DNA from: Enterococcus pseudoavium NBRC 100491
Lineage (GTDB): Bacteria; Bacillota; Bacilli; Lactobacillales; Enterococcaceae
Direction of reading: 5' to 3'
Assembly: GCF_001544295.1 (NCBI RefSeq)
Contig: NZ_BCQF01000002.1
Span: 62,001 to 126,000, forward strand
Length of the DNA stretch: 64,000 bases
The notes below the pieces were generated by a model that made no database searches, was not told the DNA's origin, and saw nothing but the letters and a program-made list of their open reading frames with translations. The first letter of the stretch is position 1. Every line of letters starts with the position of its first letter. Below, one piece after another: positions 31,153 to 38,281 of the stretch. The position numbers and the translations under genes are program-made.

Positions 31153-31719
31153 ATGCTGAAACATTTAATGTTAATTAAAGAAAAAGCGCTTATTTGTTGG
31201 CGAGGATTTATAAAAATAGTTTCTGAAAATGAACGTCGCTCCTTACTGATTGCCGCTAGTTTAGTCGTTGTTGCGTTGATCTTTTCGGCTTCAGCGGCCT
31301 TTGCGCAAAAGACAATTCGCCAAGATCAATTAAATGAATTAGTTTTTGCTTCGCTCAAATCCGATCATTTGATTCCACTGGAGTTTCAAGCGGTCGATCA
31401 GAAAGTAAAGGAAACCAAAGCCGTTTCTATCATGTTCAGTCAACCCAAGGGGACTTCGTTTGAAAATATTCTGACGATTCTAGCTGATCCTAACCAACAA
31501 ATGATGTTGAATCGCAAGTTTTATTACTATCCACTTGTATATGATAGTCAGAAAATTGCTCAAAAGTATCAATTGGATCCTCGGCAAGTGACCTTCATTT
31601 TTTTCCAAAACGGTCAAGAGAAGAACCGTTTTGTAGTGGAAAACTTAAGAGATTTGAATAATGAATTTATTCCTGAGCTAAACCGACTGCCTATGTGGAA
31701 ACTGAATAAACAAAAATGA
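31153..31719 (+). CDS. Unknown membrane-anchored protein
   Basis: 188 residues, not recognised. A single hydrophobic segment (about residues 32-52: SLLIAASLVVVALIFSASAAFA) follows a basic N-terminus, so the remaining 135 residues are probably outside. That part is mixed alpha/beta in character (VSIMFSQPKGTSFENILTIL; VTFIFFQNGQEKNRFVV) without cysteines. AFA-Q could be a signal-peptidase site, which would make it secreted. Start ATG 31153 lies after AAGGGAGGAGG; the upstream ATG 31129 sits within the -10. It stands alone between pckA and the Trp leader. Confidence 0.65.
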   Translation: MLKHLMLIKEKALICWRGFIKIVSENERRSLLIAASLVVVALIFSASAAFAQKTIRQDQLNELVFASLKSDHLIPLEFQAVDQKVKETKAVSIMFSQPKGTSFENILTILADPNQQMMLNRKFYYYPLVYDSQKIAQKYQLDPRQVTFIFFQNGQEKNRFVVENLRDLNNEFIPELNRLPMWKLNKQK

Positions 31720-31759
31720 GAATACAAGTGAATAAATGAGTTTTTTTTAATAAAAACCA

Positions 31760-31788
31760 TTGACAGCCGAATTTATTTCAGCTAAACT
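31760..31788 (+). promoter_or_regulatory. Promoter of the Trp leader / trpXYZ operon
   Basis: TTGACA (31760-31765), 17-bp spacer, TAAACT (31783-31788). The transcript should start near 31795, about 45 nt before the leader peptide. Confidence 0.8.
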
Positions 31789-31838
31789 AACGTCAATATA
31801 AAAAATATTTCCTAATTACTAAAGAAGGAGTGACATTC

Positions 31839-31898
31839 ATGAACCTTGCAAACTTATCTAATCAGCAATTGAATAGCTGGCAAAACTGGCGTAGATAA
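31839..31898 (+). CDS. Tryptophan leader peptide
   Basis: A 19-residue open frame, MNLANLSNQQLNSWQNWRR, with AAGAAGGAG 8 nt before the ATG. Trp codons lie at 31878-31880 and 31887-31889, 5 and 2 codons before the stop region; two Trp in 19 residues is far above chance. The TAA overlaps the first bases of RNA segment a of the attenuator. It precedes a Trp-type ABC importer, and the same layout with Tyr/Phe codons precedes the aro operon. Proposed role: ribosome stalling sensor of charged tRNA-Trp, not a functional peptide. Confidence 0.85.
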   Translation: MNLANLSNQQLNSWQNWRR

Positions 31899-32020
31899 GT
31901 TGTATTTATGAATTCACTCATAGATACAACTTTTAGACAACTTCTAAAAGTTTGTATCTATGCTGGATCTTTTTTGATGCTTATTCCCGCATAGAGACTA
32001 TCTATGCGGTTTTTGTTTTT
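31897..32020 (+). promoter_or_regulatory. Ribosome-mediated transcription attenuator of trpXYZ
   Basis: Five segments pair alternately. a (31897-31911) with b (31918-31932): 15 bp, one wobble. b (31919-31936) with c (31944-31962): 18 bp, one bulge. c (31957-31966) with d (31987-31995): 9 bp, one bulge. d (31987-31995) with e (32001-32009): 9 bp followed by TTTTTGTTTTTTT, the terminator. A ribosome finishing at the TAA would cover a, allow b:c and so the terminator. A ribosome stalled at Trp leaves a free; a:b then permits antiterminator c:d. The pairings are read directly; the mechanism is inferred. Confidence 0.85.
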
Positions 32021-32022
32021 TT

Positions 32023-32062
32023 AGACAACTACCGTAAAATTTTGGGTAGTTGTCTATTTATT
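32023..32062 (+). terminator. Second hairpin after the Trp attenuator
   Basis: AGACAACTACC (32023-32033) pairs with GGTAGTTGTCT (32045-32055), 11 bp, followed by ATTTATTTATT. It sits between the attenuator and the trpX ribosome site. The tail is only partly T, so it is a weak terminator or an mRNA 5'-stabilising hairpin. Confidence 0.6.
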
Positions 32063-32098
32063 TATTCAAAAAACAAAAACTATTAGGAGGAATAAATC

Positions 32099-33109
32099 AT
32101 GAAAAATAAAGGGATTATCGGATCAATTATTGCTTTAGCAATTGTTTTAATCGGAGTGTTTGCTTATCAAATGGGGTCTCGTCAAACAAACGCGACCGAA
32201 GATAAAAAAGAGTTGAAAACAGTCGGGATCTTACAATTCATCAGTCATCCATCATTGGATCAGATCAAAGACGGAGTGATTGAAGGATTAAAACAAGAAG
32301 GTTATGAAGACGGAAAAAATATCAAGATTGAATTTTTAAACGGTCAAGGCGACCAAAGTAAATTGAATAGTATGAGTCAACAATTATTGGATAAAAATTC
32401 AGACGTATTAGTGGGCGTAGCAACGCCGGCAGCCAAGGCATTGGCGAATGCGACAAGTGACAAACCGATCATTATGTCAGCAATTAGTGATCCGATTGGT
32501 GCAGGTCTGGTAAAAGATCTTAAAAATCCCGGAGGAAATATTACTGGTGTAAACAATCTGACTCCCGTTGATCAGCAACTAGATATGGCTAAGGAAATGT
32601 TTCCTGAAGCGAAAACGGTTGGGATGATCTATTCTTCATCAGAAGAAAATTCTAAGTCACAGATCGAGCGGGCAGAAAAACGAGCGACTAAAGATGGACT
32701 GACTGTTAAAAAATATGCCATTAGTTCAAGTAATGATATTGCTCAAATTACCCAGCAAGCTTGTCAAGAAACCGATTATTTATATATTCCACAAGATAAT
32801 ACGATTGCCAGTGCCTTTCAAACAATGATTAGCGAATCGGATAAAGCTAAAAAACCAGTTTTTGTCTCGGTCGATAATATGGTGAAAGAAGGCGGGATTG
32901 CAACTGTCGGTCAAAATCAATTCGAATTAGGTGTTGAATCTGGCAAAATGGCAGCAGATGTTTTAAGTGGTAAAGCTAAACCAGCAAGCACACCAGTCAA
33001 TGTGATTGATTATGGCGATATGATCATCAATGAAGAAAAGGCGAAGGAATTAGGGATTACGATTCCAGAAAATATCAAAGAAAAAGCAGAAGTCGTTAAA
33101 GGAGAATAG
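32099..33109 (+). CDS. trpX: ABC importer substrate-binding protein, tryptophan type
   Basis: 336 residues of the ABC_sub_bind family: VGILQFISHPSLDQIKDGVIEGLKQEGY, then GVATPAAKALANAT and ISDPIGAGLVKDLKNPGGNITGVNN. An N-terminal hydrophobic segment (residues 5-25) anchors or exports it; no lipobox cysteine is present, so it is probably held by an uncleaved anchor. AGGAGG precedes ATG 32099. Tryptophan specificity rests on family precedent (TrpXYZ of streptococci) and, strongly, on the Trp-codon leader upstream. Start of a three-gene importer operon. Confidence 0.85.
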   Translation: MKNKGIIGSIIALAIVLIGVFAYQMGSRQTNATEDKKELKTVGILQFISHPSLDQIKDGVIEGLKQEGYEDGKNIKIEFLNGQGDQSKLNSMSQQLLDKNSDVLVGVATPAAKALANATSDKPIIMSAISDPIGAGLVKDLKNPGGNITGVNNLTPVDQQLDMAKEMFPEAKTVGMIYSSSEENSKSQIERAEKRATKDGLTVKKYAISSSNDIAQITQQACQETDYLYIPQDNTIASAFQTMISESDKAKKPVFVSVDNMVKEGGIATVGQNQFELGVESGKMAADVLSGKAKPASTPVNVIDYGDMIINEEKAKELGITIPENIKEKAEVVKGE

Positions 33110-33113
33110 ACAA

Positions 33114-33995
33114 ATGATAATTTCAGCGATTGGACAAGGTTTTTTATGGGGAATCTTAGGTTTAGGGATTTTCATGACCTATCGAATTTTAAACTTTCCT
33201 GATATGACGACAGAAGGATCATTTCCATTGGGAGGAGCCGTTTGCGTGACGGCCATTACCCACGGAGTTTCTCCGCTTCTTGCGACGTTATTAGGAATTG
33301 TTGCCGGGATGTGTGCGGGCTTTGTTACCGGTATCCTGTATACCAAAGGGAAAATTCCAGTCATTTTAGCTGGAATTCTCGTCATGTCAGGTTTGAATTC
33401 GGTGATGTTGTTTGTGATGCAAACACCGAATCTCTCTTTATTGAAACAACCAAAAATTCAAGATTTTTTTACAAATCTAAATTTGCCAGATCATTTTGAC
33501 ATCGTCTTATTAGGTCTAGTAGCTATCCTGATTCTTATCGCTTTGTTGCTTTTCTTCTTTTTCACTGATTTTGGTCAAGCCTATATTGCAACTGGCGATA
33601 ATGAAAACATGGCGCGCTCGATTGGTATCAATACGGACCGCATGAAAGTAATCGGCTTAACATTATCGAATGGCGTGATCGCATTATCAGGGGCACTAAT
33701 CGCACAAAATGACGGATATGCCGATATTGGCAAAGGGGTCGGGGTGATTGTGATTGGGCTCGCTTCTATCATCATTGGTGAAGTATTATATGGCGAAGTG
33801 ACTTTTATTGAACGTTTAGTAGCGATTGTTTTGGGAAGTATCATTTATCAGTTATTAATCTTGATCATCATCAAAGCAGGCTTAGATACTACTTACTTGA
33901 AAATTTTCTCTTCGATTATTTTAGCGTTATGTTTGATGATCCCGCGGTTGAAAGAAGCGTTGAATTTGAAAACGGGCTTGGAAAAGGAGGAGTGA
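33114..33995 (+). CDS. trpY: ABC importer permease, tryptophan type
   Basis: 293-residue hydrophobic protein with about 8 membrane segments, BPD_transp_2 (branched-chain permease-like) family: MTYRILNFPDMTTEGSFPLGGAV, LYTKGKIPVILAGILVMSGLNSVML, and the cytoplasmic EAA-like loop ATGDNENMARSIGINTDRMKV (about 161-181). It lies 4 bp after trpX and 4 bp before trpZ, and should form the membrane channel. Confidence 0.88.
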   Translation: MIISAIGQGFLWGILGLGIFMTYRILNFPDMTTEGSFPLGGAVCVTAITHGVSPLLATLLGIVAGMCAGFVTGILYTKGKIPVILAGILVMSGLNSVMLFVMQTPNLSLLKQPKIQDFFTNLNLPDHFDIVLLGLVAILILIALLLFFFFTDFGQAYIATGDNENMARSIGINTDRMKVIGLTLSNGVIALSGALIAQNDGYADIGKGVGVIVIGLASIIIGEVLYGEVTFIERLVAIVLGSIIYQLLILIIIKAGLDTTYLKIFSSIILALCLMIPRLKEALNLKTGLEKEE

Positions 33996-33999
33996 TTGG

Positions 34000-34782
34000 A
34001 TGAATGCTTTAGAAGTAAGAAATGCCAGTAAAACCATCAGTAATGGAATTAACGATCAACGTAAAATTTTGAATAATGTCGATTTGACGATCGTTCCTGG
34101 GGAGTTTGTCACCGTCTTAGGCGGAAATGGGGCTGGGAAAAGTACCCTCTTTAACAGTATTTCCGGCAGCCTACAACTAGATAGCGGAACTGTTTCGGTC
34201 ATGGGAAAAGACCTCACGAAGCTTTCAGAGGAGCAGCGGGCAGTTTCCATCGCCCGTGTTTTCCAAGATCCTAAGATGGGGACTGCTCCACGATTGACCG
34301 TAGCTGAGAATTTAGGATTGGCTGAAAAACGTGGGCAAAAACGTCGTTTGAAACAACGACAGTTAAATCAAAAGAAAGAACTATATCATAAATTGTGCAA
34401 ACTAATCGGTAACGGACTGGAGAACCATCTTGATACACCAACCGGTTTTCTCTCCGGGGGACAGCGCCAAGCCTTGAGTTTACTGATGGCCACTATCACC
34501 AAACCCGATTTATTACTTTTAGACGAGCATACAGCTGCACTCGATCCGAAAACAGCGAAACAGTTAATGTTGCTGACCGATCAGCGCATCAAAGAAGAAA
34601 AACTGACTTGCCTAATGGTCACGCATAAAATGGAAGATGCCTTGAATTATGGTGATCGTGTGATCGTAATGGAAAAAGGTCAGATCGTGAAAGATATTCG
34701 AGGTGAAGAGAAACAACGGATGACATTAGGCGATTTATTCCTGCTTTTTGAAGAAGGCGAAACTGTAGCTGAAGTAATGTAA
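34000..34782 (+). CDS. trpZ: ABC importer ATP-binding protein, tryptophan type
   Basis: 260 residues. Walker A GGNGAGKSTLF (about 45-55), Q-loop FQDPKMG, signature LSGGQRQALSLLM, Walker B DLLLLDEHTAALDP, H-loop VTHKM. Complete ABC ATPase energising TrpXY. AAAAGGAGG lies upstream of ATG 34000. The operon appears to end here; no clear hairpin terminator is seen before the next promoter at 34816. Confidence 0.9.
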   Translation: MNALEVRNASKTISNGINDQRKILNNVDLTIVPGEFVTVLGGNGAGKSTLFNSISGSLQLDSGTVSVMGKDLTKLSEEQRAVSIARVFQDPKMGTAPRLTVAENLGLAEKRGQKRRLKQRQLNQKKELYHKLCKLIGNGLENHLDTPTGFLSGGQRQALSLLMATITKPDLLLLDEHTAALDPKTAKQLMLLTDQRIKEEKLTCLMVTHKMEDALNYGDRVIVMEKGQIVKDIRGEEKQRMTLGDLFLLFEEGETVAEVM

Positions 34783-34815
34783 ATAAAATTATTTGCAGAA
34801 AATTTAAAAAATAGG

Positions 34816-34844
34816 TTGACTTATTTTATCAAGCGCAATATACT
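34816..34844 (+). promoter_or_regulatory. Promoter of the aro leader and operon
   Basis: TTGACT (34816-34821), 17-bp spacer, TATACT (34839-34844). Transcript start near 34851, 28 nt before the leader peptide. Confidence 0.82.
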
Positions 34845-34878
34845 AAGTTCAATCTTAAATCAGTTTGGAGCGAATTTT

Positions 34879-34941
34879 ATGAATACAAATAAGAATACGC
34901 ACACACAACTGAATAATTATTACTTTAGCTATTTTAGATAG
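34879..34941 (+). CDS. Tyrosine/phenylalanine leader peptide
   Basis: A 20-residue open frame, MNTNKNTHTQLNNYYFSYFR, with TTGGAG 8 nt upstream. The last seven sense codons contain TAT, TAC, TTT, TAT and TTT (34918-34935): three Tyr and two Phe, end products of the operon it precedes. The Arg codon plus stop and the following bases resemble the Trp leader (AGATAG/AGATAA then GTTTG/GTTGT). Segment a of the attenuator begins directly after the stop. Proposed role: sensor of Tyr and Phe tRNA charging by ribosome stalling. Confidence 0.85.
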   Translation: MNTNKNTHTQLNNYYFSYFR

Positions 34942-35053
34942 GTTTGTGTTCATGGTTCATGGATGCAAACGGACAACCAGTTTGTATCTATGATGGCTAG
35001 AGATATTAAGGATGACTTAATGCCACATAGATGAAAATCTATAGTGGCTTTTT
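34942..35053 (+). promoter_or_regulatory. Ribosome-mediated transcription attenuator of the aro operon
   Basis: Same five-segment chain as the Trp leader. a (34942-34954) pairs b (34958-34970): 13 bp with three wobbles. b pairs c (34980-34992): 13 bp with two wobbles. c (34986-34997) pairs d (35022-35032): 11 bp with one bulge. d pairs e (35037-35048): 11 bp with one bulge, followed by TTTTT, the terminator. Segment c, GTTTGTATCTATG, is identical to the Trp leader copy. Stalling at Tyr/Phe codons frees a, giving a:b, c:d and readthrough. A ribosome at the stop hides a, giving b:c and d:e, termination. Confidence 0.85.
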
Positions 35054-35081
35054 CTTTGGATTCAATTTATTTTGGAGACTA

Positions 35082-35115
35082 GGCTCATTGTAGATTTTCT
35101 ACAGTGGGCCTTTTT
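35082..35115 (+). terminator. Second terminator of the aro leader, linked to the first
   Basis: Segment f GGCTCATTGTAGA (35082-35094) pairs with g TCTACAGTGGGCC (35098-35110), 13 bp, then TTTTT. Bases 35085-35098 of f can alternatively pair with 35034-35047 of e (14 bp with wobbles). When c:d frees e, e:f would disrupt this second terminator as well. Confidence 0.75.
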
Positions 35116-35120
35116 GTTAG

Positions 35121-35151
35121 TTCTACTTGATCTTTTAGTAGAATTATTTTT
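35121..35151 (+). terminator. Third hairpin of the aro leader
   Basis: TTCTACT (35121-35127) pairs with AGTAGAA (35137-35143), 7 bp, followed by TTATTTTT. Weak terminator candidate, about 85 bp before aroE. Confidence 0.5.
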
Positions 35152-35234
35152 GGGGAAATGAGTTCATCAATTTCCTAACAGCTGGGTTTAAGTCGCTGAT
35201 TGAAGGTTATTATTTATCTGAAGGAGTGAGAAAG

Positions 35235-36113
35235 ATGGAAAAAGAAATTTCTGGAAAAACACGGTTAGCAGGGTTATATGCCTTGCCAGCAAGGCATAGC
35301 TTTTCACCGCTGATGCACACAACAGCCTTTCAAGCAACAGGGGTTGATGCAATCTATTTAAGCTTTGACATTCAACCTGAACGATTGGGAGAAAGTATCC
35401 AAGCGATCCGTAACCTTGAAATGTTGGGAATCAATTTATCGATGCCCCATAAAATGGCGGCTATCAACTATGTGGATGAGCTCAGTCAAGCAGCTCGTTT
35501 GATCGGGGCAATCAATACGATTGTCAATCAAAAAGGTAAATTAATTGGACACAACACAGACGGTAGTGGTTGTATGGCAAGTTTGAAGCAAAACGGGATA
35601 GAAATTATCGGCAAAAGAATGACGATTCTGGGAGCCGGTGGAGCAGCCACTGCAATTATTACCCAAGCTGCGATCGATGGCGTCAAAGCAATTGATGTTT
35701 TCAATATCAAAGACGATTTTTATCGAAAAATTGAACCAAAACTTGCGGAGATTGCCGCAGAAACCGATTGTCAAATTCAATTACATGATTTAGCGGATGA
35801 AGCACAACTAACAGCTAGTATAGCCGCAAGTAGTTTATTGATTAATGCCACAAATATAGGTATGGCTCCTGATACAGAGCAAATGCCTTTGCCTAATACA
35901 ACCTTATTAAGAAAAGATCTTCCTGTTTTCGATGTCATCTATCATCCCGGCGAAACCAAACTGTTAAAAGCGGCCAAAGAAATAGGCGCTATCACCGTGA
36001 ATGGTTTAGGGATGCTACTTTATCAAGGAGCCGCCGCTTTCAAGCTTTGGACAGGTGAAGAAATGCCGGTAGCATTAATTCAACCGTTATTGGAACAAGA
36101 AATTAAAAAATAA
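35235..36113 (+). CDS. aroE: Shikimate dehydrogenase
   Basis: 292 residues. Reduces 3-dehydroshikimate with NADPH. Substrate region SFSPLMHTTAF, catalytic K73 in SMPHKMAA and D109 in NTDGSG; dinucleotide loop ILGAGGAATAI. The motif variants also occur in quinate/shikimate (YdiB-type) enzymes, but being first gene of the aro operon favours biosynthesis. ATG 35235 lies 8 nt after AAGGAG. Controlled by the Tyr/Phe leader. Confidence 0.93.
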   Translation: MEKEISGKTRLAGLYALPARHSFSPLMHTTAFQATGVDAIYLSFDIQPERLGESIQAIRNLEMLGINLSMPHKMAAINYVDELSQAARLIGAINTIVNQKGKLIGHNTDGSGCMASLKQNGIEIIGKRMTILGAGGAATAIITQAAIDGVKAIDVFNIKDDFYRKIEPKLAEIAAETDCQIQLHDLADEAQLTASIAASSLLINATNIGMAPDTEQMPLPNTTLLRKDLPVFDVIYHPGETKLLKAAKEIGAITVNGLGMLLYQGAAAFKLWTGEEMPVALIQPLLEQEIKK

Positions 36114-36134
36114 AATGTGAAGGAAGTTATTCGT

Positions 36135-37178
36135 ATGATTTTAATTATTAAAAAAGGAATTCAAGAGGCAGAATTGTCACCCATCTTATCACGTATTAAA
36201 GAAGAAGGATTAGATGTTCAGATTAATCATGGTAAAGATCGCTTAGTCTTAGGTCTACTAGGAGATCCTAAAATTATCCAAAATGTACCATTTCAAGCTT
36301 ACAGTGTCGTTGAACGGGCAGTCGCCATTTCAAACACGTACAAATTGACTTCAAGAGAATTCCATCCGCAAGATACAGTCGTTGATGTCGATGGTGTAAA
36401 AATTGGAGATGGTAGCTTTGTAACGATGGCTGGTCCTTGTTCAGTGGAAGGCGAAGAACAAATCATGGAAACAGCACGGATGGCCAAAGCCGGTGGAGCA
36501 AAAATCTTACGAGGTGGAGCCTACAAACCGCGGACTTCTCCCTACGCTTTCCAAGGACTGGGTGAAGAAGGCTTGAAGATTATGCGTAAAGCCGCTGATG
36601 CCCATGGCCTAAAAGTGATTACAGAAGTGATGGACGAAGCCCATATCGATGTAGTTTGCCAATACGCAGACATTATTCAAATTGGTGCCCGCAACATGCA
36701 AAACTTTCGTCTATTAGAAGCTGTTGGTAAAACAGGCAAACCAATTGGCCTGAAACGGGGAATCTCAGGAACGATCCAAGAATGGTTGAACGCGGCGGAA
36801 TACATCGCTGTTCAAGGCAATTCAAAAATTATCTTCATAGAACGCGGGATTCGGACCTACGAAACTGCCACTCGAAATACTTTTGATCTAAGCGCAGTTC
36901 CATTAATTAAGAAAATGAGCCATTTCCCAATTATTGTTGATCCAAGTCATGGAACCGGTGTTTGGGATTTAGTGGGACCGATGGCACGAGCTGGGGTCGC
37001 CGCCGGAGCCGATGGCATGATCGTGGAAATTCATCCAGATCCATTACACGCATGGTCGGATGGCGAACAATCATTGAATGAGAAAAATTACTTGCAAATG
37101 ATGAGTGAAGTGGAAATTTTAGTTGAAGCGATGCAAAAAATCAAAGCACTTGAAAAAGAGCCTTCACTTATTAAATAA
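36135..37178 (+). CDS. aroF: 3-deoxy-7-phosphoheptulonate synthase (DAHP synthase, type I beta)
   Basis: 347 residues. Condenses PEP and erythrose 4-phosphate, the entry step of the pathway. Residues 1-70 form a ferredoxin-like (ACT-like) regulatory domain (MILIIKKGIQEAELSPILSRI), as in Thermotoga-type enzymes where Tyr/Phe inhibit. The barrel carries MAGPCSVEGEEQ, LRGGAYKPRTSPYAFQGLG and DPSHGTGVWDLV. ATG 36135 follows AAGGAAG by 8 nt. Tyr/Phe feedback on the enzyme would parallel Tyr/Phe sensing by the leader. Confidence 0.95.
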   Translation: MILIIKKGIQEAELSPILSRIKEEGLDVQINHGKDRLVLGLLGDPKIIQNVPFQAYSVVERAVAISNTYKLTSREFHPQDTVVDVDGVKIGDGSFVTMAGPCSVEGEEQIMETARMAKAGGAKILRGGAYKPRTSPYAFQGLGEEGLKIMRKAADAHGLKVITEVMDEAHIDVVCQYADIIQIGARNMQNFRLLEAVGKTGKPIGLKRGISGTIQEWLNAAEYIAVQGNSKIIFIERGIRTYETATRNTFDLSAVPLIKKMSHFPIIVDPSHGTGVWDLVGPMARAGVAAGADGMIVEIHPDPLHAWSDGEQSLNEKNYLQMMSEVEILVEAMQKIKALEKEPSLIK

Positions 37179-37219
37179 AAGCCCATTATTTTTATAGCGC
37201 GAACGAGGAGGAACGTTTG

Positions 37220-38278
37220 ATGGAAATTGTTTTACCAGATAAAAGCTATGAAATTATTGTAAAGCATCATGCTTTGGAGACTGTCGGTGAATGGATCGCT
37301 TCACTATGGCAAAATAAAAAAATTGCGATTATCAGCGATGATCATGTTTTTCCGCTTTATGGTGATACGGTTCAACAACAATTAGTTGACTATGAAGTTT
37401 GTCATTATGTCGTACCATCTGGAGAAAGCAGTAAGTCGTTAGAAATGGCAAACCAGCTTTATGATTTTCTAGCTGATCAACAGTTTACCCGTAGTGATGC
37501 CATCATCGCATTAGGTGGAGGGGTCGTTGGCGATTTGGCAAGTTTTGTCGCCTCAACTTATATGCGGGGGATTGCTTTTGTTCAAATTCCAACATCACTA
37601 TTGGCTCAAGTTGATTCAAGTATTGGGGGAAAAACCGCCGTCAACTCAAGTAAAGCTAAAAATATGATTGGAACGTTTGCTCAACCGGACGGGGTATTGA
37701 TTGATCCAGAAACATTGAACACCTTACCCGATGTTCGGGTTCGTGAAGGAATTGCTGAAATTATTAAATGTGGTGCGATTAGTGATGCTTCATTATGGAA
37801 AGACCTTGAGGAACTAACAGGAATCCAAGAGCTTTTAACAAATAGTGAAGCAATCATTTTGAAGGCTTTGCAAGTGAAAAAAACGGTCGTTGAGGAAGAT
37901 GAATTTGATAATGGTTCACGACTTTTGTTGAATTTTGGTCATACGATTGGCCACGCACTTGAAAATACGGCTGGTTATGGAAAAATCAGCCACGGAGAAG
38001 CGGTTGCGATTGGTATGGTTAAGATTTCCCAAACAGCGGAATTGAAGAAGTTAACTCCGGCCGGCATCTCCGACCAGCTAATTGCGATGAATCAAAAGTA
38101 TGGATTACCTGTCTCATATCAACCATGGGAAACAGAAAAATTTTATTCGGCCATTACCCATGATAAAAAGGCTCGGGGTGACAGCTTGAATATCATTTTA
38201 TTAGATAAAATCGGTCAAGCAAAAATTCAAAAAATAAAAATAACTGAAATGAAGGATTATTTAATAGAAGGGAAGTAG
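37220..38278 (+). CDS. aroB: 3-dehydroquinate synthase
   Basis: 352 residues. Converts DAHP to dehydroquinate using NAD and a divalent metal. Signatures GGGVVGDLASFVASTYMRGI (NAD-binding), VDSSIGGKTAVN, and LLNFGHTIGHALE with metal-binding histidine. ATG 37220 overlaps an unlikely TTG; GAGGAGGAA is upstream. 41 bp gap from aroF. Confidence 0.97.
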   Translation: MEIVLPDKSYEIIVKHHALETVGEWIASLWQNKKIAIISDDHVFPLYGDTVQQQLVDYEVCHYVVPSGESSKSLEMANQLYDFLADQQFTRSDAIIALGGGVVGDLASFVASTYMRGIAFVQIPTSLLAQVDSSIGGKTAVNSSKAKNMIGTFAQPDGVLIDPETLNTLPDVRVREGIAEIIKCGAISDASLWKDLEELTGIQELLTNSEAIILKALQVKKTVVEEDEFDNGSRLLLNFGHTIGHALENTAGYGKISHGEAVAIGMVKISQTAELKKLTPAGISDQLIAMNQKYGLPVSYQPWETEKFYSAITHDKKARGDSLNIILLDKIGQAKIQKIKITEMKDYLIEGK

Positions 38279-38281
38279 TTT

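Noticed and set aside
31795-32098. T-box riboswitch for trpXYZ or TRAP-binding (GAG/UAG) repeats
   Set aside because: No AGGGTGGNACCGCG-type T-box and no run of spaced GAG/TAG triplets. The leader peptide with alternate hairpins explains the sequence better.
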